This document shows positions 17,264 to 25,315 of a DNA stretch of 45,916 bases, one piece after another (the stretch's first letter is position 1; every line of letters begins with the position of its first letter). The notes beneath the pieces were generated by a model. It did no database searches. It was not told where the DNA came from and saw only the letters and a program-made list of their open reading frames with translations. The position numbers and the translations under genes are program-made. The stretch is taken from positions 1-45,916 of the forward strand of contig JACIYH010000018.1 in NCBI GenBank assembly GCA_014360055.1, read 5' to 3'. Origin of the DNA: Bacillota bacterium (GTDB taxonomy: Bacteria; Bacillota; Sulfobacillia; JACIYH01).

Positions 17264-17283
17264 GGTAATAACCTGTTACAACC
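17264..17283. promoter_or_regulatory. Palindrome, candidate operator upstream of the dpp operon
   Basis: GGTAATAACCTGTTACAACC is an imperfect palindrome in which seven of ten base pairs match; the inner core is TAACCTGTTA. It lies in the 365-bp gap between the divergent peptide-transport operon and the tepA-like gene, the expected place for a shared operator. The rest of that gap shows no gene or clear promoter. Confidence 0.4.
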
Positions 17284-17463
17284 GTAGTTACCTTCGCGAC
17301 CGACCTGCCATTTTCCTCCCCGGTCCCACGGGAGCGTCACAGGCAGGCGCTGTGCCGGGGATAATAAGCCGTGGCGCGGAGAGGACGGCTTTGCCGCGCC
17401 TGTTGTGCACCGGCACAGGACGCGCGGACGCCCCGCCGGGAGGATGGGCAGCATGAGGCCAGC

Positions 17464-18498
17464 ATGGGGAGTGGTGTGGTGAGCACGAAGGACCCTCAGG
17501 GATCACCGGCACCGGGCACCGCCATCCCGGTACGCGAAGTACCGGGAACTGGCCCCGGCCCCCAGCCGGCGACACCGGCTCCCGCCACCGCCCCCGCGCG
17601 CCCGGCCGGGGGGCGCCGACGGCGGGTACCCGACCGCCCGGCGCCGCCCCCCACGGCCGCCTGGGCGGAGGACGGTTCCGTGCCCGGCGTACCGAGCAAC
17701 ATCCACTGTTTGGTGGTGGTGGGGCAAATCGAGGGGCATATCCTCCTCCCCTCCCAAAACAAGACCACCAAGTACGAACACGTACTTCCCCAACTGGTGG
17801 CAGTCGAGCAGAGCGAGTCCATCGAGGGGCTGCTGGTCATCCTGAACACAGTGGGAGGCGACGTGGAAGCGGGTCTGGCCATCGCCGAGATGCTGGCCTC
17901 CATGAAGAAGCCCCGGGTTTCCCTGGTACTCGGCGGCGGGCATTCCATAGGGATGCCCCTCGCCATCGCCTGCAACCACTCCTTCATCGCCAGCACGGCC
18001 ACCGTCACCGTGCACCCCATCCGCCTGAGCGGCATGATCATAGGGGTCCCCCAGACCTACGAATACCTGGAGAAGATGCAGGACCGGGTGGTCAGGTTCG
18101 TGGTCAGCCACTCCCGCATCACCGAGGAAAAATACCGGGAACTCATGTTCCGCACCGGTGAACTCGCCCGCGACATCGGCACGGTGCTGGTGGGCAGGGA
18201 CGCCGTGGATGTCGGCCTCATCGACGAGGTGGGCGGTTTGCAGGAAGCCCTCGCCAAACTGGAGGAACTGATCGCGGAAGAAAGACGCCGCAGCGCGGCC
18301 CAGAAGCGGCGCGCCGCCGCAGAAAAGCGCCGGGCCGCCGCCGAGAAGCGCCGGGCTGCCGCCGAGAAGGCCGCCGCTGAAAAACACGCAGCGGCCGCGA
18401 AAGGCAAGACCCAGGAGCAATGGCCCTCGGGTCAGCCTGACGAACGGGAAGGTCACCCGGAGGTGGCCGGTGACAGTGAACCGGCCGGGGAGGGATAG
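17464..18498 (+). CDS. tepA: TepA/YmfB-like ClpP-fold protease
   Basis: A ClpP-fold protein of the TepA (translocation-enhancing, YmfB) group. After a Pro/Ala-rich N-terminal ~80 residues comes [60 protein letters not shown] with the probable nucleophilic Ser, [11 protein letters not shown] and [10 protein letters not shown]. The C terminus is a charged repeat (RRAAAEK three times), likely a coiled coil. ATG 17464 is behind GAGG; GTG 17476 is also possible. It is immediately followed by a YlzJ-like gene and, further on, spoIIIE, matching the Bacillus order. Confidence 0.85.
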   Translation: MGSGVVSTKDPQGSPAPGTAIPVREVPGTGPGPQPATPAPATAPARPAGGRRRRVPDRPAPPPTAAWAEDGSVPGVPSNIHCLVVVGQIEGHILLPSQNKTTKYEHVLPQLVAVEQSESIEGLLVILNTVGGDVEAGLAIAEMLASMKKPRVSLVLGGGHSIGMPLAIACNHSFIASTATVTVHPIRLSGMIIGVPQTYEYLEKMQDRVVRFVVSHSRITEEKYRELMFRTGELARDIGTVLVGRDAVDVGLIDEVGGLQEALAKLEELIAEERRRSAAQKRRAAAEKRRAAAEKRRAAAEKAAAEKHAAAAKGKTQEQWPSGQPDEREGHPEVAGDSEPAGEG

Positions 18499-18503
18499 GA
18501 GTC

Positions 18504-18716
18504 ATGCTCTGGACCCCCATGGCCGAAGAGGCCGTCATGACGGACCCGCGCAGCTACGAGCGCGACATCATCGAGATCACGTACCACGGCAAGCGCCTGC
18601 TGGTGGAACCGGTTTCCGCCACCGAGGCGCGCGTGGTGCGCCTCATCTCAACCGACCCCGCCGATTTCCTGCGTCCCGACCTGCAGCCCGGCCGGGTGGT
18701 CCCCCTCTTCCGCTGA
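18504..18716 (+). CDS. ylzJ: YlzJ-like protein
   Basis: A 70-residue protein matching the YlzJ family: MLWTPMAEEAVM at the N terminus, EITYHGKRLLVEP in the middle and STDPADFLRPDLQPG at the end. Function is unknown; in Bacillus the gene lies between tepA/ymfB and spoIIIE. It begins five bases after the tepA-like stop, so the two are co-transcribed. Confidence 0.8.
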   Translation: MLWTPMAEEAVMTDPRSYERDIIEITYHGKRLLVEPVSATEARVVRLISTDPADFLRPDLQPGRVVPLFR

Positions 18717-18757
18717 AGAGACGCCCCCGCCCCAAGGTGCAACTCCGGTAGGACCCT

Positions 18758-18815
18758 GCGCAAAGCCCGTGAGACGGGCCCGCGCACAGCCTGTGAGACG
18801 GGCCCGCGCATAGCC
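18758..18815. repeat. 24-bp tandem repeat containing a hairpin
   Basis: Two adjacent 24-bp units (18758-18781 and 18782-18805) and the start of a third follow the ylzJ-like gene. The first contains a perfect hairpin GCCCGT-GAG-ACGGGC; the second keeps the pairing with one G-T wobble (GCCTGT-GAG-ACGGGC). Confidence 0.75.
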
Positions 18816-18927
18816 GACCGGCGGCCGGCCTACAATCTCGGTGGGCCCCCGGGACGGCCCAGCGGACAGGGGGGAGGGCGCAACGCGCACGCATGCCAAC
18901 CCGCCCGCAGGAGGCACCGGTCCTTCC

Positions 18928-20064
18928 GTGTGGGCGGTGGCGGCCACCTACATGGGGACGGTGGTGGGCGCCGGTTTCGCCTCCGGGCAGGAGGTCCTCA
19001 GGTTCTTCAGCCACTTTGGTGGCCGTGGCACGGGCGGGGTCCTGTTGGCCGCAGTAATCCTCATGGCGGGCGGTGCCGGCATGTGCGAACTGGGGCGGCG
19101 CACCCGGGCCGCCTCCTTCGGCGACGCCCTCGTACATCTGGGCGGGCCCATGGTGGGGCGCCTGCTGGATGTCGCCATGGCCTTCCTGCTCTTCGGCGGC
19201 ACGGTGGTTATGACGGCCGGAGCCGGGTCCCTGTTCCGCGAACACCTGGGACTGGCGGAAACGCTGGGTTCGGCGGTCCTGGTGGGGCTGGCGGTGGTGA
19301 CAGTGGCCTTCGGCCTGCAGGGGGTGGTGGCCGCCAACCGGGTGGTGGTACCCCTGCTGGTCACCGCGGTGCTGACCGTGTCCCTGTCCGGCATCGTCGC
19401 CCGCGGGTTCGGCCACGGCTGGCGCTGGTGGCAACCGGGTGCAGCTGCCCACCCTTCCTGGGCGGTGGCCACAGTCCTGTACGCCTCCTACAACCTGTTC
19501 CTGTCCCTGGGGGTACTGGCCCCCCTGGGGGCGAGCACCGGCTCCGCCCGCACCGTGGCCCTCGGCGGCCTCCTCGGGGGAATGGGGCTGGGAGTGGCGG
19601 CCCTGGCCGTGCACCTCGCCATCCTGAGCAGCCTGCCCGCTTCCTCCGCCCTGGCCATCCCCATGCTGGAAGCCGCCGCTAACCTGCCCCCCTGGGCCCG
19701 GACCGGGTATGCCGTTATCCTGTTCGCTGAGATCTACACCACCGCAGTCGCCAACCTGTTCGCCCTGCAACGGCGCCTTGCCCCCCGGGCACGGGGAGCT
19801 GCGCCCCGCGCCCGCCGCGGCCCGGCCTCGGGTCCGCGCACGTCGGCCCCTGAGGTGAGCCCCCGGGCTGCCAGAGCCTCCCCGGGCGGAGGGGCGCGAT
19901 GGTTGGGGGTAGGGGTGCTGGTCGGTCTGGGCCTGCTCGCCCTGGTGGCCAGCCGTTTGGGTTTCCCCCGCCTGGTGGTGACCGTCTATCCCCTGGCGGG
20001 GTACCTCGGTTTCCTGGTCCTCTTCGCTCTCCCCGTGGCCCTGTGGCGCACGCGGCGGTCATAA
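18928..20064 (+). CDS. YkvI-like integral membrane protein
   Basis: A ten- to eleven-helix membrane protein of the YkvI family, a relative of amino-acid permeases. The diagnostic N terminus is WAVAATYMGTVVGAGFASGQE followed by FFSHFGGRGTGGVLL. An Ala/Arg-rich hydrophilic loop (around 19790-19890) separates the last two helices. GTG 18928 is preferred (AGGAGG 13 bases upstream); GTG 18841 is also open but would add a tail unlike the family. A TACAAT box lies near 18831. Substrate is unknown. The gene interrupts the usual tepA-ylzJ-spoIIIE block. Confidence 0.75.
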   Translation: MWAVAATYMGTVVGAGFASGQEVLRFFSHFGGRGTGGVLLAAVILMAGGAGMCELGRRTRAASFGDALVHLGGPMVGRLLDVAMAFLLFGGTVVMTAGAGSLFREHLGLAETLGSAVLVGLAVVTVAFGLQGVVAANRVVVPLLVTAVLTVSLSGIVARGFGHGWRWWQPGAAAHPSWAVATVLYASYNLFLSLGVLAPLGASTGSARTVALGGLLGGMGLGVAALAVHLAILSSLPASSALAIPMLEAAANLPPWARTGYAVILFAEIYTTAVANLFALQRRLAPRARGAAPRARRGPASGPRTSAPEVSPRAARASPGGGARWLGVGVLVGLGLLALVASRLGFPRLVVTVYPLAGYLGFLVLFALPVALWRTRRS

Positions 20065-20124
20065 GCCGCGTGCCCGGTTGGCAAGCAGGGAAGCCCCCCG
20101 TGGCCCTGTGGCGCACCCGCGGGT

Positions 20125-20130
20125 TATAAT
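20125..20130 (+). promoter_or_regulatory. Predicted -10 box for uppP
   Basis: A perfect TATAAT 27 bases before the uppP ATG. No convincing -35 box was found at the right distance. Confidence 0.4.
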
Positions 20131-20156
20131 GGGGCCGTTGCGAGGGGGGTGCGGAC

Positions 20157-20993
20157 ATGTCCCTCACCTGGGCCGCCATCCTGGGGGCGGTGCAGGGTCT
20201 CACCGAATTCCTTCCCGTTTCCAGTTCGGGCCACCTGGTGATCCTGCAGGGGCTCGCCGGCCTGAAGATGCCGGGGGTGACCTTCGAGATCGCCGTCCAC
20301 CTGGGCACCCTGCTGGCGGTGCTCATCGCCCTGTGGAGGGACGTCAGGAGCCTGCTGGTCGGCCTGTGGCGCCCCTCCCCGGGGCGCAGGAGGGGCGGCC
20401 GGCAGGGTAGCGAGCGCCAGTTGCTGGCGGCTCTCCTGGTGGCCCTCGTGCCCACCGGGGTAATCGGCCTGGCCGGGAAGGACTTTTTCGTGAGGTTGTT
20501 CGACTCGCCCCGGGCGGCGGCCCTGGCCCTGCTCCTCACCGGCCTCATCCTGGTGGCGACGCCCGCCCTCTCGCGGGGGCACACCGGTCTCTTCCGGGTG
20601 AAGGGACGCCAGGCCCTGGCCGTGGGCAGCGCGCAGGGGCTTGCCATCGTCCCCGGGTTATCCCGCTCCGGCCTCACCATCGCCGCCGGCCTGGCCTGCG
20701 GGCTGGAGCCCGACGCCGCCGCCCGCTTTTCCTTCCTGCTCTCCATACCCGCCATCCTGGGTGCCGCAGGCGTGGACGCCCTCGATGCCCTGAAAGGCGG
20801 CCCCTCTCTCGCGCCCACGAACCTGCTGCCCGGCCCCCTGCTGGTGGGGGCGCTGACCGCCACCCTGGTGGGTGCGGTGAGCGTGCGCTGGATGCTGGAC
20901 CTGGTGCGGCGGGGGCGGCTGCGGCCTTTCGCCTACTATTGCTGGGCAGTAGGGCTGCTCACCCTGGTCTTCACCTACCTGGGGCAGGTCTGA
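20157..20993 (+). CDS. uppP: Undecaprenyl-diphosphatase (BacA family)
   Basis: Membrane enzyme that recycles the lipid carrier for cell-wall synthesis by dephosphorylating undecaprenyl diphosphate. The two active-site motifs are intact: GAVQGLTEFLPVSSSGHLVI near residues 10-29 and VPGLSRSGLTIAAGLACGL near residue 163. The length of 278 residues and about eight membrane helices are normal. The ATG follows GAGGGGGGTGCGGAC. It lies between the ykvI-like gene and spoIIIE. Its stop codon region is repeated downstream (20988-21060). Confidence 0.93.
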   Translation: MSLTWAAILGAVQGLTEFLPVSSSGHLVILQGLAGLKMPGVTFEIAVHLGTLLAVLIALWRDVRSLLVGLWRPSPGRRRGGRQGSERQLLAALLVALVPTGVIGLAGKDFFVRLFDSPRAAALALLLTGLILVATPALSRGHTGLFRVKGRQALAVGSAQGLAIVPGLSRSGLTIAAGLACGLEPDAAARFSFLLSIPAILGAAGVDALDALKGGPSLAPTNLLPGPLLVGALTATLVGAVSVRWMLDLVRRGRLRPFAYYCWAVGLLTLVFTYLGQV

Positions 20994-21062
20994 CCGGACG
21001 CGCCCGGAGCACCTGTACCCGTCTGACCGGCGCGCCCCACCTGCACAGGTCTGACCGGGCGC
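20985..21062. repeat. Degenerate repeat around the uppP stop codon
   Basis: GTCTGACCGG with flanking CGCGCC occurs at 20988 (covering the uppP stop TGA), 21021 and 21049, giving 33- and 28-base units. Confidence 0.65.
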
Positions 21063-21163
21063 GCCGGGAGCAGGGGCCCTTGCATCTGGATACAACTGGG
21101 ATGGGAGCCTGCCGGTGGCAGGAATCGGCCGACGGACTGCGAACATATATTGGGGGGAACAGC

Positions 21164-23617
21164 TTGAGTCGCCGCGCGGTCAGCAAATCCCGCACCGGCA
21201 GGGGGAAGCCGGAGAAGCCCGAGGAAAGGCGGCGGGACGCCCTTTACTACGAACTGTGGGGGATAGCCTCCCTGGTGGCGGGGGGATTGGTGCTCCTGGC
21301 CCTCCAGGTCCCGTCTTCGGCGGGACCGGTGGGTATGTGGTGCAAGCGGGTCCTGCGCCTGCTGCTTGGCGATGCTTCCTACGGCCTGGGTGCGGCCCTG
21401 CTCGTGCTGGGTGCCGGCCTGGTGGGGCGCCACCGCGGATTTGCGGGGGCCAGGAGGTGGCTGGGTGCCACCGGGCTGCTCCTCCTGGGCGCGGCCGCCA
21501 TCCACAGTTGGGCCGTGTCGGGGGGGCTTTTCACCGACGGGTGGGATGCCGCGCGCCGGGGCATGGGCGGCGGCATACTGGGCCGCGCCGTCTGGCTGGC
21601 CCTCACCCGGGCCTTCGGCAGCGCCGGTGCCTGGGTGGTGGGTTGCGCGGGTGCCCTGGCAAGCGCGCTGGCCCTCACCCACGCCACCGTGGCGGGTTGC
21701 CTGCGGCTGGCGGTGCGGGGTGGACGCCTGGTCCTGAGGGCCTGGAGATGGCTCGGGCGCGTGCTGCGCCGGCTCTTCTACGTGGAAGTGCCCACTGCGG
21801 TACCGGAACCGCTCGAGGATGAGGTGCCCGCCGCGCCGCCTCCCCGCGCAGCCGGCCCCACACCCCTCCCCACCACCGGTGCTCCCGCACCCACACCCGC
21901 GGGAGGGGGGCCGGTAACCACTCCGCGTCCGCCCGGAGCGCCGGGCGGTCAGGCCCTGACGGCCGGCCCCGCTACCCCTGCCGGGGCGGGCGCGCCCGCA
22001 GCGGTGGCCACGGGCGTGCCACCAGGCGTGGGCACGGGCACGCCGCCGCTGCTGGGCGCGGGCACTCCGCCGGCGACGGGCACGGGCGTGGCGGCGGTGG
22101 GCACGGGCACGCCGCCGGCGGTAGGGACGGCCACGACCCGGCGGCCCGGCAAGGGGCTGGACGACCGGCAGTTGACCATGGACTGGCAACTCTACCAGCT
22201 TCCCCCCCTCTCCCTGCTGGAAAAGGGGAAACGCGACCGGCTTCCCCGCACCGATCGCGAGATCGCCGACAAGGCCCGCCTGATCGAAGAGACACTGGCC
22301 TCCTTCGGCGTGCAGGCCAAGGTGGTGGAGGTCAGCCGCGGACCGGCCGTCACCCGGTTCGAGGTGCACCCCGGCCCCGGGGTCAAGGTCTCGCGCATCA
22401 CGGCCCTCGCCGACGACATCGCCCTGTCTCTGGCGGCTGCAGACGTCCGTATCGAGCCCCGTATCCCGGGGAAGTCGGCGGTGGGGATCGAGGTCCCCAA
22501 CCGCCAGGTGTCCATGGTCACCCTGCGGGACGTGCTGGAGACCCCCGAGTTCACGCAGAGCCCCTCGCCCCTCACCATCGCCCTTGGTAAGGACGTGGCG
22601 GGCAGACCGGTGGTACCCACGCTGGAGAACCTGCTCCACCTCCTCATCGCGGGGGCTACCGGGTCCGGCAAGAGCGTGTGCCTGAATGCCATCATCTCCA
22701 GCATCCTGTTCAAGGCCCGGCCCCATGAGGTGAAGTTCATCCTCGTCGACCCCAAAGTGGTGGAACTGAGCGTCTTTGACGGCATCCCCCACCTGCTGGC
22801 TCCCGTGGTGGGAGATCCCAAGAAGGCCGCGGGCGTGCTGCGCTGGGTGGTGGAGGAGATGGTGCAGCGCTGGCGGCTATTCGCCGACGCCGGGGTGCGG
22901 GACATCGGACGGTACAACCAGGCCGTAATCCGGGACGGCAGGCCCGGGTCTGCCCTGCCCTTCGTGGTGGTGGTGATCGACGAACTGGCCGACCTCATGA
23001 CCGTGGCTCCGGTGGAACTGGAGGAAGCCGTGCAGCGCCTGGCCCAGATGGGCCGGGCCGCCGGCATCCACCTGGTGATGGCCACCCAGCGGCCCTCGGC
23101 AGACGTGGTGACGGGGACCATAAAGGCCAACATCCCTTCGCGGGTGGCCTTCGCGGTGGCATCCCAGGTGGACTCCCGCATCGTGCTGGACATGCCCGGG
23201 GCCGAACGCCTGGTGGGGCGCGGGGACATGCTGTTTCTGCCCATAGGCGCCTCCAAGCCCATCCGGGCTCAGGGCGCCTACATCTCCGAGGGTGAACTGG
23301 AGGCCCTCGTCCGCCACTGCTCCGGACAGGCCAGTCCGCGCTACGACGACCGCATCCTGCAGGTGGAGGCGGGCGAGGAAGGTGCGGAGATGGAGGACGA
23401 CCTCTTCCCCCGGGCGGTGCGCGTGGTGGTGGAAGCCCGGCAGGCATCGGCGTCCCTGCTCCAGCGCCGGCTGAGGGTGGGGTACACCCGCGCCGCCCGC
23501 CTCATCGACATGATGGAGGCCCGTGGCTTCGTGAGCGCCTACGACGGCACCCGCCCGCGCGAGGTTTTCCTGACCATGGAAGAGTACCACCGCCTCTTCC
23601 CGCAAGACAGGGATTGA
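21164..23617 (+). CDS. spoIIIE: DNA translocase SpoIIIE/FtsK
   Basis: ATP-driven DNA pump that moves the chromosome across the sporulation or division septum. The 817-residue protein has an N-terminal domain with four or five membrane helices, then an Ala/Pro/Gly-rich linker with degenerate GTGTPP repeats (about 21850-22140). The motor follows, with Walker A AGATGSGKSVCLNAI near residue 497 and Walker B VVVVIDELADLM near 601, and MATQRPSADVVTGTIKANIP after it. A winged-helix gamma domain (RLRVGYTRAARLIDMMEARG) ends the protein. Start TTG 21164 is preceded by GGGGGGAACAGC. The longer open frame upstream overlaps uppP and is not used. Confidence 0.93.
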   Translation: MSRRAVSKSRTGRGKPEKPEERRRDALYYELWGIASLVAGGLVLLALQVPSSAGPVGMWCKRVLRLLLGDASYGLGAALLVLGAGLVGRHRGFAGARRWLGATGLLLLGAAAIHSWAVSGGLFTDGWDAARRGMGGGILGRAVWLALTRAFGSAGAWVVGCAGALASALALTHATVAGCLRLAVRGGRLVLRAWRWLGRVLRRLFYVEVPTAVPEPLEDEVPAAPPPRAAGPTPLPTTGAPAPTPAGGGPVTTPRPPGAPGGQALTAGPATPAGAGAPAAVATGVPPGVGTGTPPLLGAGTPPATGTGVAAVGTGTPPAVGTATTRRPGKGLDDRQLTMDWQLYQLPPLSLLEKGKRDRLPRTDREIADKARLIEETLASFGVQAKVVEVSRGPAVTRFEVHPGPGVKVSRITALADDIALSLAAADVRIEPRIPGKSAVGIEVPNRQVSMVTLRDVLETPEFTQSPSPLTIALGKDVAGRPVVPTLENLLHLLIAGATGSGKSVCLNAIISSILFKARPHEVKFILVDPKVVELSVFDGIPHLLAPVVGDPKKAAGVLRWVVEEMVQRWRLFADAGVRDIGRYNQAVIRDGRPGSALPFVVVVIDELADLMTVAPVELEEAVQRLAQMGRAAGIHLVMATQRPSADVVTGTIKANIPSRVAFAVASQVDSRIVLDMPGAERLVGRGDMLFLPIGASKPIRAQGAYISEGELEALVRHCSGQASPRYDDRILQVEAGEEGAEMEDDLFPRAVRVVVEARQASASLLQRRLRVGYTRAARLIDMMEARGFVSAYDGTRPREVFLTMEEYHRLFPQDRD

Positions 23618-23641
23618 ACCACGGACGGCGAACATTCCGGT

Positions 23642-24880
23642 ATGCGTTACTTCTCTCTTCTCCGGCCGCGGGCCGCACGCGCGCCCGGTGCCGTCGGCGG
23701 CCTCGGCGGCGAGTTCCGCACTGTAGCGCTGGCCACCCTGGCTCTGGAGTTTGCCCTGGGAATTCAGCGCGGCGTGTACCCCAACTTTGTGGCGGAAGTG
23801 CTCGGTATCGCCCCCGACCAACTGGGGGCCGTGGAGAGTATCCGGGAGATACCGGGCCTGCTCACGGTGGTGCTGGGGGCGGCAGCGGTGTTCTTCCGGC
23901 AGTCCACTTTTACCGCCCTCACCCTGCTCGTCACCGCCCTCGGCCTGGGCCTCTACGCGCTCACCCACACCCTCTGGCAACTTGTTGTCGCCACCGTGGT
24001 GGTGTCCATCGGGTTCCACCTGTTTTATCCCCTGCAGTCAGCCATGGTGCTGCGCATCGCCACCCCGCAGGAAAGGGCCACCCGCCTGGGCCAGGTCAAC
24101 TCGGTGACCGCAGCCGCCTCCCTCCTGGCCATGGGCACCGTCCTTTTCCTCACGCGGGGCCTGGGTTTCTGCAACTACCCGGCCTTCTTTGCCCTGGCCG
24201 CCGGAGCCTCCTGTGCCGGGGCACTGGTGCTCCTCTCCAGGCGGGGCAACGGTGGGGGACGTTTGCGCCGCCCTCTGGTGTTCCGCCGCGCCTACATGTC
24301 GTATTACCTGCTCACCTTCCTGGCCGGATCCCGCCGCCACATGTACATGACCTTCGCCGCCTTCGCCCTGGTCAAGATCTACCACACGCCCCTCACCGTG
24401 ATGATGACGCTGCTGGCCATCTCCAACGTGGTGGCCATCCTCACCCGACCGCTGCTGGGGCGGCTCATCGACCGCTGGGGCGAACAGCGCAGCCTCATGC
24501 TCAACTACGCCCTGGTCGTCCCCCTCTTCCTGGCCTACGGCTTTCTCCCCTATCCGCGCATCCTCTACGGCGTTTACATTCTGGACAGCGCTCTGTTCGG
24601 ATTCGAAATAGCGATCTCCAGCCACCTGGGCAAGATCGCCCGGCCGGAAGAACTGCCCTCCACCCTGGCGGCGGGAGGTACCGTCAACCACATCGCAGGA
24701 GTACTGGTCCCCTTCCTGGGGGGATTGCTCTGGGCGGCCTGGGGCCCCGGGGCAACCTTTCTGGGGGGTGCGCTGCTGGGGCTGGCTTCCCTGTGGTACA
24801 GCGGCGGCCTTTCGGCGGTGCAGGCCCGCAGCGCAGCCGGACTGGCCCCTTCCCCGCCCACAACCGCGCTGAGGAGGTGA
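23642..24880 (+). CDS. MFS transporter
   Basis: A 412-residue major facilitator with twelve predicted helices. EFALGIQRGVYPNFVAEVLG is the first helix region; FYPLQSAMVLRIATPQERAT resembles the cytoplasmic loop after helix 4, and LLGRLIDRWGEQRSL is the loop 8-9 type motif. The substrate is not evident. It ends in the ribosome site of the HutP-like gene (GAGGAGGTGA), so the two are translationally linked. It starts 25 bases after spoIIIE. Confidence 0.85.
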   Translation: MRYFSLLRPRAARAPGAVGGLGGEFRTVALATLALEFALGIQRGVYPNFVAEVLGIAPDQLGAVESIREIPGLLTVVLGAAAVFFRQSTFTALTLLVTALGLGLYALTHTLWQLVVATVVVSIGFHLFYPLQSAMVLRIATPQERATRLGQVNSVTAAASLLAMGTVLFLTRGLGFCNYPAFFALAAGASCAGALVLLSRRGNGGGRLRRPLVFRRAYMSYYLLTFLAGSRRHMYMTFAAFALVKIYHTPLTVMMTLLAISNVVAILTRPLLGRLIDRWGEQRSLMLNYALVVPLFLAYGFLPYPRILYGVYILDSALFGFEIAISSHLGKIARPEELPSTLAAGGTVNHIAGVLVPFLGGLLWAAWGPGATFLGGALLGLASLWYSGGLSAVQARSAAGLAPSPPTTALRR

Positions 24881-24888
24881 CACATGCC

Positions 24889-25311
24889 ATGGCCGCCAAG
24901 CCGGACAACCTGACCGTGGCCCGCGCCGCCCTGCGCATGGCCATGTCGGCTTCACGTGAAGAAGAGAGCAGCCTCAAGCAGGCGGCGGCGGAAGTGGGCG
25001 TGCGCACGGTAGCCGTGGACTTCGGCGGCGAGTACTACGCCACCATCGCCAAGGCCGTGGAAAGGGCGCTCGTGGCCTCCAAACGGGAGGGAGTGATCCG
25101 CGACACGCACCTGCACCTGGGTGCGGTTGCGGGGGCCACCCGCGAGGCCATGGTGCAGCTGGGTTCCCGCGCAACCGGGCTCAACGTGGGCGGCAAGATC
25201 GCCGTCGCCAGAGGGGGCGAACATCTGGCGGTGGCGGTGTTCGCCGGGGTCGGGCTCCTCCACCTCGACGACGTGGCGGTGGGGCTGGCCCACCGCGCCA
25301 TCCCCGAGTAG
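24889..25311 (+). CDS. HutP-family protein
   Basis: A 140-residue protein resembling HutP, the histidine-dependent RNA-binding antiterminator. Matches to the family pattern include AIAKAVERALVASKREGVI, HLHLGAVAGATREAMVQLGS with paired His residues, and the C-terminal VAVFAGVGLLHLDDVAVGLA. The ATG at 24889 has GAGGAGGTGA nine bases upstream, overlapping the MFS stop. HutP homologues in Clostridia are often found away from hut genes and may have other roles; here the neighbour is a transporter. The 3' end is four bases from the convergent exchanger gene. Confidence 0.8.
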   Translation: MAAKPDNLTVARAALRMAMSASREEESSLKQAAAEVGVRTVAVDFGGEYYATIAKAVERALVASKREGVIRDTHLHLGAVAGATREAMVQLGSRATGLNVGGKIAVARGGEHLAVAVFAGVGLLHLDDVAVGLAHRAIPE

Positions 25312-25315
25312 CGAC

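Noticed and set aside
18057-18456. Minus-strand frames opposite the tepA-like gene
   Set aside because: Their Ala/Arg-rich repeats mirror the RRAAAEK repeat of the real gene on the plus strand.
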